15,159 nucleotides of DNA. Source: an uncultured Sutterella sp. (GTDB lineage: Bacteria > Pseudomonadota > Gammaproteobacteria > Burkholderiales > Burkholderiaceae_F). The stretch is from positions 1 to 15,159 of the forward strand of contig CAJJMF010000045.1 of the NCBI GenBank assembly GCA_905192805.1, in the 5' to 3' direction. Position 1 is the stretch's first letter; each line of letters starts with the position of its first letter. The notes under the pieces are model-generated. The model searched no databases. It had not been told where the DNA came from and saw only the letters and a program-made list of their open reading frames with translations. A program made the position numbers and the translations under genes. Of this stretch, positions 1 through 7,224 are shown piece by piece.

Positions 1-46
1 TTTTAAATCAAAGACTTGCTTTCAATATACCCATAGAGTCGACCGA

Positions 47-84
47 GATTTTTCGTAAAAAGCAAGGTTTTTTATCGAAAAATC
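47..84. repeat. 38-bp imperfect palindrome in AT-rich leader
   Basis: GATTTTTCG at 47-55 is the exact reverse complement of CGAAAAATC at 76-84. Inside it, TAAAAAG (56-62) can pair with TTTTTTA (68-74), leaving T75 bulged and a loop of about 5 nt (63-67). As RNA it would be a long, mostly A-U hairpin. As DNA it is a dyad that a dimeric regulator could bind. No clean U-run follows either arm, so it is not a textbook terminator, although it could still end a gene lying to the left of the window. Apart from this and the -10 at 153-158, nothing else is supportable in bases 1-207. Confidence 0.55.
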
Positions 85-150
85 AAATATTTACATTCTT
101 TTTTGATGATCGATGGTAGCCATTTTGAGAAACTCAGAATTAGGCAAATT

Positions 151-158
151 GCTACAAT
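151..158 (+). promoter_or_regulatory. Candidate extended -10 promoter for the response regulator
   Basis: TACAAT at 153-158 matches the sigma-70 -10 consensus at five of six positions. It is preceded by TG at 150-151 one base away, the extended -10 signature. No good -35 hexamer lies 16-18 bp upstream, which an extended -10 can tolerate. Transcription would start near 165, giving a leader of about 55 nt before the response regulator. This rests on pattern matching only. Confidence 0.35.
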
Positions 159-219
159 GCATGATAAATATCACCGAAAGTACTAGTGTTCGGTTGAATT
201 AAACGAAATGAGAAGAGAT

Positions 220-879
220 ATGTCCCCAATTCGTATTTTGTTGATTGATGATCACACCTTATTCCGCAGTGGCATTAAAGCGCTTTTGCAACGTCAGGAT
301 GACTTTGAAGTCGTGGGTGAGGCGAGTGATGGCTTAGAGGGCGTCAAGCTTGTAGAACAAGTGCCCGCCGATGTCGTACTGCTCGACGTGGATATGCCCA
401 GTATGAATGGCGTTGAAGCTTTGGCCCAGATTCGTGAAATGCGCCCCGATGTGGCGGTGTTGATGCTAACGGTTAGTGAAGACACGGACACCTTGGGTGA
501 ATGCCTTCGTTTGGGTGCAAAGGGCTACTTGCTCAAGAATATCGATCAAGAGTTCCTGCTACGTTCGTTGCGTGCGGTCTATGATGGTGACAGCGTGATG
601 TCTCCCCAGATGATGACGAAGTTCGTCACCAAGCTCGCCGATCCAGAGCCGACACAGAAAGCGAATTCGGTGACGCCGGACGTATTAACGCGTCGTGAAC
701 GTGAAACGTTAGCCTGGTTGGCGCGTGGGGTGTCCAATAAAGAAATCGCTCGTGCTCTGAATTTGGCCGAGTCGACGGTGAAGGTGCATGTGCAGAGCAT
801 TCTGCGTAAGCTCAATCTTGCCAGTCGTGTACAGGCAGCCATTTTTGCGATTGAAAATAAGATCGACAAAGAAATTTAA
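220..879 (+). CDS. NarL/FixJ-family two-component response regulator
   Basis: This is a DNA-binding response regulator of 219 residues, close to the family's usual 210-220. The N-terminal receiver domain (about 4-120) shows the acidic pair D10-D11, the likely phosphoacceptor D56 in LLDVDMP, the switch threonine T84 and the conserved lysine K106 in GYLLKN. The C-terminal LuxR-type helix-turn-helix (about 154-212) has LTRRERETLAWLARG, SNKEIA and ESTVKVHV. The overall pattern is close to E. coli NarL/NarP, but the cognate signal cannot be read from the sequence and no sensor kinase lies within the window. The in-frame ATG at 208 would add four residues. ATG 220 is preferred because a purine-rich GAGAAGAGA precedes it and the product then begins just before the receiver beta strand. 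A kinase could lie left of the window. Confidence 0.9.
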   Translation: MSPIRILLIDDHTLFRSGIKALLQRQDDFEVVGEASDGLEGVKLVEQVPADVVLLDVDMPSMNGVEALAQIREMRPDVAVLMLTVSEDTDTLGECLRLGAKGYLLKNIDQEFLLRSLRAVYDGDSVMSPQMMTKFVTKLADPEPTQKANSVTPDVLTRRERETLAWLARGVSNKEIARALNLAESTVKVHVQSILRKLNLASRVQAAIFAIENKIDKEI

Positions 880-900
880 TCCTGTAAGGACTAATACCAC

Positions 901-937
901 AAAAAAGCATCGCTCTGATCGGAACGATGCTTTTTTT
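901..937. terminator. Bidirectional rho-independent terminator
   Basis: AAAAAAGCATCG (901-912) pairs perfectly with CGATGCTTTTTT (925-936) around a 12-nt loop. The + strand transcript of the response regulator ends in a seven-U run (931-937). The - strand transcript of trmL ends in the six-U run encoded by 901-906. It sits between two convergent genes and would serve both. Confidence 0.85.
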
Positions 938-968
938 GTCGATTGCCAAAGGCGTAGCGAGCGAGGGA

Positions 969-1439
969 TTATACGCCCCCCGCATAGCCATTCTGACGCC
1001 ACGCTTCGTAGACTGTAATGGCAACCGAGTTACTGAGGTTAAGGCTTCGGTTTTGAGGGAGCATTGGCAATCGAATGCGTTGGTTTAAGGGGAAGTGAGC
1101 ACGCACTTCTTCAGGTAATCCTGCCCCTTCACTCCCAAAAATTAACCAGTCTCCTGGTTGGAAATGAAACGTGGAGAAGACGGACGATCCCTTTGTGGTG
1201 AGGGCAAACATACGTTGCCGGTTAGGATTTTCTTGAGTCAGGAAGGCGTCAAAATCAGCATAAACCTTGACCGTCGCATATTCGTGATAGTCCAGTCCCG
1301 CGCGTTTTAAACGCTTGTCATCGAGCTCATACCCTAACGGTTCAATGAGATGTAAAGCGCAACCCGTATTGGCACAAAGACGAATAATGTTACCTGTATT
1401 GGCTGGAATTTCAGGATGAACGAGAACAATGTTAAACAT
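969..1439 (-). CDS. trmL: tRNA (cytidine(34)-2'-O)-methyltransferase TrmL
   Basis: This SPOUT-class (SpoU) methyltransferase places the 2'-O-methyl group on the wobble base of leucine tRNAs, using S-adenosylmethionine. Visible family marks are an N-terminal MFNIVLVHPEIPANTGNI segment, RLCANTG, the LDYHEYA block, the SAM-knot motif GSEGAGLP, and the C-terminal NRSLNLSNSVAI. The product is 156 residues, against 157 in E. coli. An upstream in-frame ATG at 1481 would add 14 residues unlike the family; ATG 1439 gives the canonical N-terminus, although no clear Shine-Dalgarno precedes it. The gene starts 54 bp after the rpoH stop on the same strand with no terminator between, so co-transcription with rpoH is likely. 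The shared bidirectional terminator at 901-937 follows it. Confidence 0.93.
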   Translation of the reverse strand: MFNIVLVHPEIPANTGNIIRLCANTGCALHLIEPLGYELDDKRLKRAGLDYHEYATVKVYADFDAFLTQENPNRQRMFALTTKGSSVFSTFHFQPGDWLIFGSEGAGLPEEVRAHFPLNQRIRLPMLPQNRSLNLSNSVAITVYEAWRQNGYAGGV

Positions 1440-1493
1440 GGGTGTTATGTATAAAGAAGAGTCGGTTGTTGGCCATCGCACTTGGGCGGTGAC

Positions 1494-2441
1494 TTACTCG
1501 TAAATATCCTCGGCTTGAGGGGACAGAATGGCATGTAATTGGGTAATCGCATTTTTTTCAATTTGGCGAACGCGTTCGGCAGATACCCCTAATTCTTTAG
1601 CCAGTTCTTGTAAGGTTAAGGCTTTGTTGTTACCCTCACTATCGGTGCGAAGATAACGCGCCTCAATCACTCGGCGACTCCGCGCGTCGAGCTGTTGCAA
1701 GGCTTTAAAGAGTCCTTCATTTTCAAGCTTTTGTTGTTCTTGTTGCTCCAGAATGACTTCGGGTTCATCTTTTTCCTCACTCAACCAATCTAAGGGAGTG
1801 AAAGATGAATCATCCTCATCATCGGACGGGCTACCGGCATCAAGGCTGGCTTCTTGCCCAAACATACGCTCTTCCATTTCAAGGACTTCAGTGGGCTTCA
1901 CATCAAGCGTCAGTGCAATTTTTTGTGCTTGATCATACGTGAGAGCTTTTTGGTAATCGTCCTTCATTTGGCGTAAATTGAAAAATAATTTACGTTGGTT
2001 TTTAGTGGTGGCGAGCTTAACGATGCGCCAATTACGAACGATATACTCTTGAATCTCAGATCGAATCCAATGCTGAGCGAAGGTCATGAGACGAGCCCCG
2101 CGGTCTGGGTCGTAGTGACGAATGGCCTTCATGAGACCAATATTGCCTTCTTGAATGAGGTCAGCATAGGGTAGCCCATAGCCTAAAAAACCACGAGCGA
2201 TTGAGATCACTAACCGTAGATGACTCAACACCAGCATTTGCGCGGCTTGTAAGTCACCATGATCTCGTAAGCTTATGGCGAGATCGTGCTCTTCTTGTGC
2301 ACTGAGAATAGGCGCATTATCGGCAGCTTTTAAAAAAGCCTCAATGTCGCCTAAAGGCCCAATAACGGCAGGAACAGGGGGTGCCTTATACGGGGCTACC
2401 GCTCGTGAACTGCCCTCTATTTTCTTGTCAGTGTCAGCCAT
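1494..2441 (-). CDS. rpoH: RNA polymerase heat-shock sigma factor sigma-32 (RpoH)
   Basis: This alternative sigma factor directs RNA polymerase to heat-shock promoters. Region 2 (about 70-140) includes LRLVISIARG, DLIQEGNIGLMKAI and FAQHWIRSEIQEYI. It is followed by the diagnostic RpoH box QRKLFFNLR at 149-157. Region 4 at the C-terminus holds LTLQELAKELGVSAERVRQIE, a helix-turn-helix for the -35 element. The protein is 315 residues, about 30 longer than E. coli RpoH. The extra length is mostly a proline/alanine-rich N-terminus (about 1-30) and an acidic linker (about 204-228, rich in D, E and S). The gene starts 30 bp after the ftsX stop, matching the known ftsE-ftsX-rpoH order of E. coli. 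AAGG lies about 11 nt before the ATG, a weak ribosome site. Promoters inside ftsX, as known in E. coli, could not be recognised here. Confidence 0.96.
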   Translation of the reverse strand: MADTDKKIEGSSRAVAPYKAPPVPAVIGPLGDIEAFLKAADNAPILSAQEEHDLAISLRDHGDLQAAQMLVLSHLRLVISIARGFLGYGLPYADLIQEGNIGLMKAIRHYDPDRGARLMTFAQHWIRSEIQEYIVRNWRIVKLATTKNQRKLFFNLRQMKDDYQKALTYDQAQKIALTLDVKPTEVLEMEERMFGQEASLDAGSPSDDEDDSSFTPLDWLSEEKDEPEVILEQQEQQKLENEGLFKALQQLDARSRRVIEARYLRTDSEGNNKALTLQELAKELGVSAERVRQIEKNAITQLHAILSPQAEDIYE

Positions 2442-2471
2442 AGTGATTTGTACCTTGTGTTTCTCGAGCGT

Positions 2472-3362
2472 CTAGTGTTGGACGGTTCGCCAAACGTTAA
2501 AGGCAGACAGGGCTGCCGTGAGTGCGCCGATACCACTCAAAATGAGTACAAAAATTATCCCAAACACGGGGCTAGGGTAGTTGAGCACTAAATCCGTTTG
2601 ATAGAGTTGTGCAATTTCGCTGATGGAGGGACGCAACAACGAAATTCCAAGACAACAGAGCCCCAGCGCCAATCCACTCGAGGTGCCCAGCAACATAGCA
2701 CCTCGCCATGCCCAGGGACGAATGGAAAAAGAGGGGGTTGCGCCAAAGACAAACAAGGTTTTCATCAGCGGTTTGATCGAATGAGTCGTGAGACGAACGA
2801 CCGTCGACAAAATCAGGATGACTAACGCAGAAACGACTACACCTAGTGCACTCACACCGATGAGCGTAGCACGAGTGAGCGATTCAAGTTTGTTTCGCCA
2901 TTCATTTTCATAGGCAGTCATGTCGATCGACTTATTCTTGTTGAGCTCCTCGGAAAGGGACTCAATGCGCTCGGGACTGACATCGGCTTTGAGACTGAGC
3001 ACCAAGATATCGGGGAGTGGGTTATCAAACTTCACCAAGTCTTTAATGCCAAGTTTTTTATTCAAGGTTTCGAAGGCTTCCGCTTTCGGAATCACTTGAA
3101 CATGATCCACCTCGTCGAGCGCTTCCATATCGGTCACCAGTAAATCGATATTGGCTCGATTATTCAAAAACAACGTCATTTCCACATGAGTGGGTAATGA
3201 CGTAAAGGGAGCAGATAGGTCATAGAGGATCCCCCCAATAAAAAGAGGAACCGAAAGGGCCAGCGAACACATGAAGACCGAGAGGGCGAAAATCGCTTTG
3301 TCCTTTTTGAGACTTAAGAAGGCCTCTTTGAGAGCCCATTGACGCTCAGAGAAAAAACTCAT
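2472..3362 (-). CDS. ftsX: Cell-division ABC transporter-like permease FtsX
   Basis: FtsX is the inner-membrane partner of the ATPase FtsE. In the divisome, FtsEX is known to transmit ATP hydrolysis to periplasmic peptidoglycan-hydrolase activators rather than to move a solute. The 296-residue product has a short cytoplasmic N-terminus, a first membrane segment at about 23-45, a large periplasmic loop (about 50-160), and three further membrane segments at about 166-190, 221-243 and 265-290. This is the FtsX/type VII ABC topology. Length is close to other short FtsX proteins; E. coli FtsX is longer (352) through its N-terminal tail. The ATG overlaps the ftsE stop as ATGA (3359-3362), so the two are translationally coupled and probably made in equal amounts. 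Confidence 0.95.
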   Translation of the reverse strand: MSFFSERQWALKEAFLSLKKDKAIFALSVFMCSLALSVPLFIGGILYDLSAPFTSLPTHVEMTLFLNNRANIDLLVTDMEALDEVDHVQVIPKAEAFETLNKKLGIKDLVKFDNPLPDILVLSLKADVSPERIESLSEELNKNKSIDMTAYENEWRNKLESLTRATLIGVSALGVVVSALVILILSTVVRLTTHSIKPLMKTLFVFGATPSFSIRPWAWRGAMLLGTSSGLALGLCCLGISLLRPSISEIAQLYQTDLVLNYPSPVFGIIFVLILSGIGALTAALSAFNVWRTVQH

Positions 3363-4036
3363 TGACGGCTTGCCTCCACCGTTAAAGGCTGCAAAGGAAT
3401 TTCACGCAAGTGCGGAACGTTGAATGGCAGCTTGCGGTGCCCGGTAATAATCACCGTGACACCGGCCTTGGCAAAACTACTCAAGAGGGCCAACAGCGTT
3501 TGTGCGTTTTGGTGGTCTACTTGAGCGAGCGGTTCATCCGCAATGATCACAACGGGGCGGTTGACGATAGCACGCGCTAGCGCAACCAATTGTTTTTGGC
3601 CCGCTGAAAGCGATGAGGGTAAGACGTGAGACCAGTCTGATAGCCCACACTTGATGAGAGCTTGCATAGCGCGTGCCTGAGCCTCATGGGCATTTTCTCC
3701 CGCCACAATCGCAGGCAGTGCCACATTATCCAAGACCGAACGGTCCTCTAGGAGGGCGAGGTCCTGTGTCATGATGCCCATAGAGCGACGCAACCAGCGC
3801 CATTGCACTGCATTGTAGTGCTCGACCTGATCTCCGGCCAACCAGTATTCGCCAGCGCTGGGCCGAATCAATCCACAAAGCAGACGACACAAGGTACTTT
3901 TCCCTGTGCCTGTTCCGCCATTGATGAACACAAATTCACCTGCCTTGATGCTGAGCGACAGTTCAGCAAGCAGAGGACGTTGGTTATAACTAAATTGGAC
4001 TTTTTTTAGTTCAATTAATACGCTAGGTTCTAGCAT
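3359..4036 (-). CDS. ftsE: Cell-division ATP-binding protein FtsE
   Basis: This is the ABC ATPase that drives FtsX. Motifs in order are Walker A GGTGTGKST (40-48), Q-loop Q91 in MTQDLALL, signature LSAGQ (143-147), Walker B VVIIADEP (162-169), and switch histidine H200 in IITGH. Length is 225 residues, as expected (E. coli 222). The signature and D-loop are unusual: the usual LSGGEQQR reads LSAGQKQL here, and the usual GNLD reads AQVD. All catalytic residues needed for hydrolysis (K46, Q91, D167, E168, H200) are present. The ATG lies inside the last codons of ppx, a 7-bp overlap, and the stop overlaps the ftsX start. The context (ftsX, rpoH downstream; ftsY two genes upstream) makes the assignment firm despite the divergence. 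Confidence 0.93.
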   Translation of the reverse strand: MLEPSVLIELKKVQFSYNQRPLLAELSLSIKAGEFVFINGGTGTGKSTLCRLLCGLIRPSAGEYWLAGDQVEHYNAVQWRWLRRSMGIMTQDLALLEDRSVLDNVALPAIVAGENAHEAQARAMQALIKCGLSDWSHVLPSSLSAGQKQLVALARAIVNRPVVIIADEPLAQVDHQNAQTLLALLSSFAKAGVTVIITGHRKLPFNVPHLREIPLQPLTVEASRQ

Positions 4037-5505
4037 GTGAGTGTGGTGACTTTAAGGTGGAAGTCGGTGTTTTCCCAAGCTTTGGTTTCTTCGTCAAGTA
4101 AGAAGCGTGTAAGGGGATGCTCTTGCATCCACGCTTCAGGGATCAACAGTTCCATCCCCGATTTGTTCAGTCGAGTACTTAATTGGGGTAGATCGATATT
4201 GACCCGTGCATGCGCCAAAATAACCGCTAGACGCAACGCTAAAACGGACAAGAGGAATTCCTTGGATTTTAAGCGATCCCCTAACTTGGAGAGGCGGCCT
4301 CGTTGTCCAAGGACGAGTTGCGCCATCCAGTCTTGTTCACTGGTGGAAAATCCCGGCATATCGGAGTTACTGACAATATAGGCACTGTGACGATGATACT
4401 TGCTCGAGGAAATCATCATACCGACCTCGTGCAGTTGGGCGGCCCACTTGAGTAACTGAAGTTTTTTCGGAGAAAATTCTGGCACCAGTCCTAAGACAAT
4501 TTTTTCGGCGAGCGAGCAGACCAATTGGGCTTGCTCTGAGGAAACGTCGGCTTGTTTGGCCAAGGCCTGAACCGATTGTTGGCGAGGATCCTCGTCAGTA
4601 TCTCGGCCGAGTAAGTCGTACAGGATGCCCATACGGAGTGCGCCAGGGGCTACCTTCATCGCTTTGATCTTTAGCGAGTCAAAGATTGCCAACAAGATGG
4701 CGAGACCGCCAGGAATAACTTCTCGGCGATCTTCTTTGAGCCCTGCAAAATTAATCTGATTGACATGCTCAAACTTCAAGAGTTTTTTGCGGATGTCGTG
4801 CAAACGTTCGGGGGTCACGATGGGGTCACCCCAGAAGCGTTGGCAGAGTTCAGAAACGGCGCCAAATGTGCCTGCAGAGCCAAAGGCTTCGTCGATGCCG
4901 ATCGAGAGGAACTGGCCAGCGATTTCTTCTAATTCGGCCTGACAAGCAGTGACGGCTTGTTTGAGGCGCGTTTCCGAAATGACACCATCAGCGAAGAACC
5001 GTAATGATGTGTTCACACAGCCGATATGGAAGCTTTCGGCGAAGAGTACGTCCGTGTTGCGTCCAAGAACGAATTCGGTGCTAGCGCCACCAATATCGAT
5101 AATGAGCCGCTTATTGTCAGACGGGGGTAGGAGTTTACGGCAACCCGTATAGACCAGACGGGCCTCTTCGTGACCAGAAAGGATTTCAATGGGGTACCCA
5201 AGCGCTTGTTCGGCTTTGGCGAGAAATTCATCAGCATTGAGCGCTTCACGGAATACCTGAGTGCCAACGGCGCGAACACAGTGGGCAGGCAAATTGGCTA
5301 AACGTTCATTAAAGCGTGCCAGACAATCCAAGGCACGTTTTTGTGCCGCTTCGGTAATGGCACCGTTTTGATCGTAACAGGCGGCGAGTCGAATGGTTTC
5401 CTTGTGGTAGTTTTGTTGGACAATGCGACCGTCAACGACCCGTCCAATTTCAACGCGGAAGCTGTTACTACCTAAGTCCACAGCAGCTAAAAATTGATCC
5501 GTCAT
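4030..5505 (-). CDS. ppx: Exopolyphosphatase (Ppx/GppA family)
   Basis: This enzyme releases terminal phosphate from inorganic polyphosphate. Related GppA enzymes also hydrolyse pppGpp, and the two cannot be told apart with certainty here. The N-terminal ASKHA-fold phosphatase has DLGSNS (10-15), SGHEEARLVY (110-119), DIGGASTE (137-144; the usual motif is DIGGGSTE), a GSAGT segment, and the REVIPGG and GALRMGILYDLLGR blocks near 300. An HD-like C-terminal domain follows (LHEVG, then YHRHSAYIV). At 491 residues it is near full length for either subfamily. GAGG about 9 nt before ATG 5505 is a convincing ribosome site. It begins 21 bp after the ftsY stop and overlaps ftsE, so it sits inside the ftsYEX-rpoH transcription unit. 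Confidence 0.88.
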   Translation of the reverse strand: MTDQFLAAVDLGSNSFRVEIGRVVDGRIVQQNYHKETIRLAACYDQNGAITEAAQKRALDCLARFNERLANLPAHCVRAVGTQVFREALNADEFLAKAEQALGYPIEILSGHEEARLVYTGCRKLLPPSDNKRLIIDIGGASTEFVLGRNTDVLFAESFHIGCVNTSLRFFADGVISETRLKQAVTACQAELEEIAGQFLSIGIDEAFGSAGTFGAVSELCQRFWGDPIVTPERLHDIRKKLLKFEHVNQINFAGLKEDRREVIPGGLAILLAIFDSLKIKAMKVAPGALRMGILYDLLGRDTDEDPRQQSVQALAKQADVSSEQAQLVCSLAEKIVLGLVPEFSPKKLQLLKWAAQLHEVGMMISSSKYHRHSAYIVSNSDMPGFSTSEQDWMAQLVLGQRGRLSKLGDRLKSKEFLLSVLALRLAVILAHARVNIDLPQLSTRLNKSGMELLIPEAWMQEHPLTRFLLDEETKAWENTDFHLKVTTLTC

Positions 5506-5526
5506 AGTATTTGCCTCGTTGTGAGT

Positions 5527-6501
5527 TTATTGAGCCTCTGTGCTGTCTTGACTGTCCGCTGACTCTAAAGGAGTACTGGGGTCGAGACCGACTAAGGTAT
5601 TCGCAAAATGCAAGGCGTTAAAGGGTTGCAGGTCTTCAATCGATTCCCCGACGCCAATAAAGTAAATCGGAAGTGGATTGTCCTTACGCATTTGGGTAAT
5701 CGCTACCAGTACGCCACCTTTGGCGGTACCGTCGAGTTTGGTGATGATAAGACCGGTTAAGTCAGCCGCAGCATCAAACGCTTTGACCTGCATGAGCGCA
5801 TTTTGGCCATTGGTGCCATCAATGACGAGCAGGACTTCGTGCGGTGCCCCTTCGAGCGCTTTGGCTTGAGAGCGTCGAATACGGCGCAACTCTTCCATGA
5901 GGTTGACTTGTGTTGGTAAACGTCCAGCGGTATCGGCAATCACGACATCCGTATGGCGTTTTTTTCCTGCATTGATCGTATCAAAGACGACGGCAGCTGG
6001 GTCTCCCCCTTGTTGGGAGATCATCTCAATTTGGTTCCGTTCACCCCAGACCGCTAATTGTTCGCGGGCGGCTGCGCGGAACGTATCGCCCGCAGCGAGT
6101 AAAATCGTTTTTCCTTGCCCGACGAGCCACTTGGCCAACTTGCCAATGGATGTGGTTTTCCCGGCACCATTTACCCCCACCATCATCATGACAAAGGGTT
6201 TTTGGTCCCCAATAACAAGTGGCTTTTGAGCAGGTAAGAGCATTTGGTAAAGCTCATCACGCAGAACAAGTCGGACTTCGTCTTGCGTTTTAAGACCTTT
6301 GAGCTTAATCTGGTCGCGCAAACGTTGTAGGATACGGGTTGTTGCATCCATGCCAACGTCGGCGGAAATCAGGGCAAATTCAAGCTCCTCGAGAAAGTCT
6401 TCATCAACCACGCCACCCGAAAAGAGTCCAACGATATTGACACGAGTACGATGGAGCCCCTGCTTGAGGCGAGAAAACCAACCATGAGAAGTTTCAGACA
6501 T
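5527..6501 (-). CDS. ftsY: Signal recognition particle receptor FtsY
   Basis: FtsY is the SRP-type GTPase that docks ribosome-nascent chain complexes at the membrane translocon. An N-domain helical bundle (about 5-95) precedes the G-domain, with G1 GVNGAGKTT (109-117), DTFRAAA (139-145), QQGGDPAA (163-170), DTAGR (190-194), TKLDG (254-258) and the closing GVGE...DLQPF block (283-294). The product is 324 residues and lacks the long acidic A-domain that precedes the N-domain in E. coli FtsY (497 residues). It starts directly at the membrane-binding NG core, as many bacterial FtsY proteins do. ATG 6501 gives MSETSHGW; the TTG at 6510 is a less likely start. The C-terminus has a short acidic, serine-rich tail. 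It is the first gene of the - strand cluster. Confidence 0.96.
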   Translation of the reverse strand: MSETSHGWFSRLKQGLHRTRVNIVGLFSGGVVDEDFLEELEFALISADVGMDATTRILQRLRDQIKLKGLKTQDEVRLVLRDELYQMLLPAQKPLVIGDQKPFVMMMVGVNGAGKTTSIGKLAKWLVGQGKTILLAAGDTFRAAAREQLAVWGERNQIEMISQQGGDPAAVVFDTINAGKKRHTDVVIADTAGRLPTQVNLMEELRRIRRSQAKALEGAPHEVLLVIDGTNGQNALMQVKAFDAAADLTGLIITKLDGTAKGGVLVAITQMRKDNPLPIYFIGVGESIEDLQPFNALHFANTLVGLDPSTPLESADSQDSTEAQ

Positions 6502-6510
6502 AGTGCACAA

Positions 6511-7224
6511 ATGTTAGAACGTAAAAATAATCAGCATAGTACTGCAAAATCGACGGATTTAATAGAGCCAAAGCTAAAAAGCGTACCGGGGGCTGTAAGA
6601 ATTTTGTCGGGACAATGGCGTCGTTCGGTGGTGATGGTGGCGAATGCGCAAGGTCTCCGCCCCACGCCTGAACGGGTTCGTGAAACCGTCTTCGATTGGT
6701 TAGGTCATTTGTTAGGAGGGCTGGAGGGGCGAGCGATTTTAGATATGTATGCTGGCTCTGGAGCTATGGGGCTCGAGGCGGCAAGCCGTGGGGCACAATG
6801 GGTTACCTGGCTAGACACTAATCGCGCTGTGGTGAAATCCATTAAAGCAACCCTAACTAAGTTTCAGTATGATGAAAGCCGCGGCGAGGTGTTATTGGTG
6901 GACGCATTAGCGTTTATCGAGAGAACCTCACGTCAATTTGATGTGATCTTCATTGATCCTCCCTTTATGAAAAAGTTACAAAAACGCTCGGTGGAATGTG
7001 CCCTCCGTGTGCTTAAATCAGAGGGATTGATTTATGTAGAGTCCCCGGAGCCGTGTTTCACCCCCGGCGACTTGGAGCAATGGGGATTGGTTCGTATCCG
7101 AGAGGCTCAAGCCGGGTCTGTCCATTATGAGTTGCTCGCTCGCGCGGGCACCCAACTCGCCCAGCAGGTACGTTTACCCAAACAAAAAACGCGACAGTCT
7201 AAGAAAATGCAGGAGGAAGCATGA
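6511..7224 (+). CDS. rsmD: 16S rRNA (guanine(966)-N(2))-methyltransferase RsmD
   Basis: This class I SAM-dependent methyltransferase modifies G966 of 16S rRNA during 30S assembly. The family block RPTPERVRETVFDWL is at 50-64, the SAM-binding DMYAGSGAMG at 78-87, and the catalytic DPPF at 149-152. It is 237 residues, longer than E. coli RsmD (198), through a basic N-terminal lead-in of about 28 residues and a lysine-rich C-terminal tail. The start is uncertain. ATG 6511 is only 9 bp from the divergent ftsY ATG and has no clear ribosome site. ATG 6484 would add nine residues and overlap ftsY antisense. The family core begins near residue 28 (AVRILSGQWR). The stop overlaps the coaD start (ATGA), as in an operon. 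Confidence 0.9.
   Translation: MLERKNNQHSTAKSTDLIEPKLKSVPGAVRILSGQWRRSVVMVANAQGLRPTPERVRETVFDWLGHLLGGLEGRAILDMYAGSGAMGLEAASRGAQWVTWLDTNRAVVKSIKATLTKFQYDESRGEVLLVDALAFIERTSRQFDVIFIDPPFMKKLQKRSVECALRVLKSEGLIYVESPEPCFTPGDLEQWGLVRIREAQAGSVHYELLARAGTQLAQQVRLPKQKTRQSKKMQEEA

Noticed and set aside
28..34. TACCCAT, an exact match to the NarL heptamer consensus, upstream of the NarL-type gene
   Set aside because: A single degenerate 7-mer is expected by chance now and then in 200 bp, it has no inverted partner, and it lies about 130 bp from the likely start site.
103..114. TTGAT half-site resembling an FNR box
   Set aside because: The second half (ATCAA at the right spacing) is missing.
4037..4381. 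114-codon open frame antisense to ppx
   Set aside because: Shadow frame with low-complexity basic content; overlaps a firmly assigned gene.
6437..6442. Perfect TTGACA that could be a -35 for rsmD
   Set aside because: No -10-like hexamer lies 16-18 bp downstream, and the match is inside well-conserved ftsY coding sequence.
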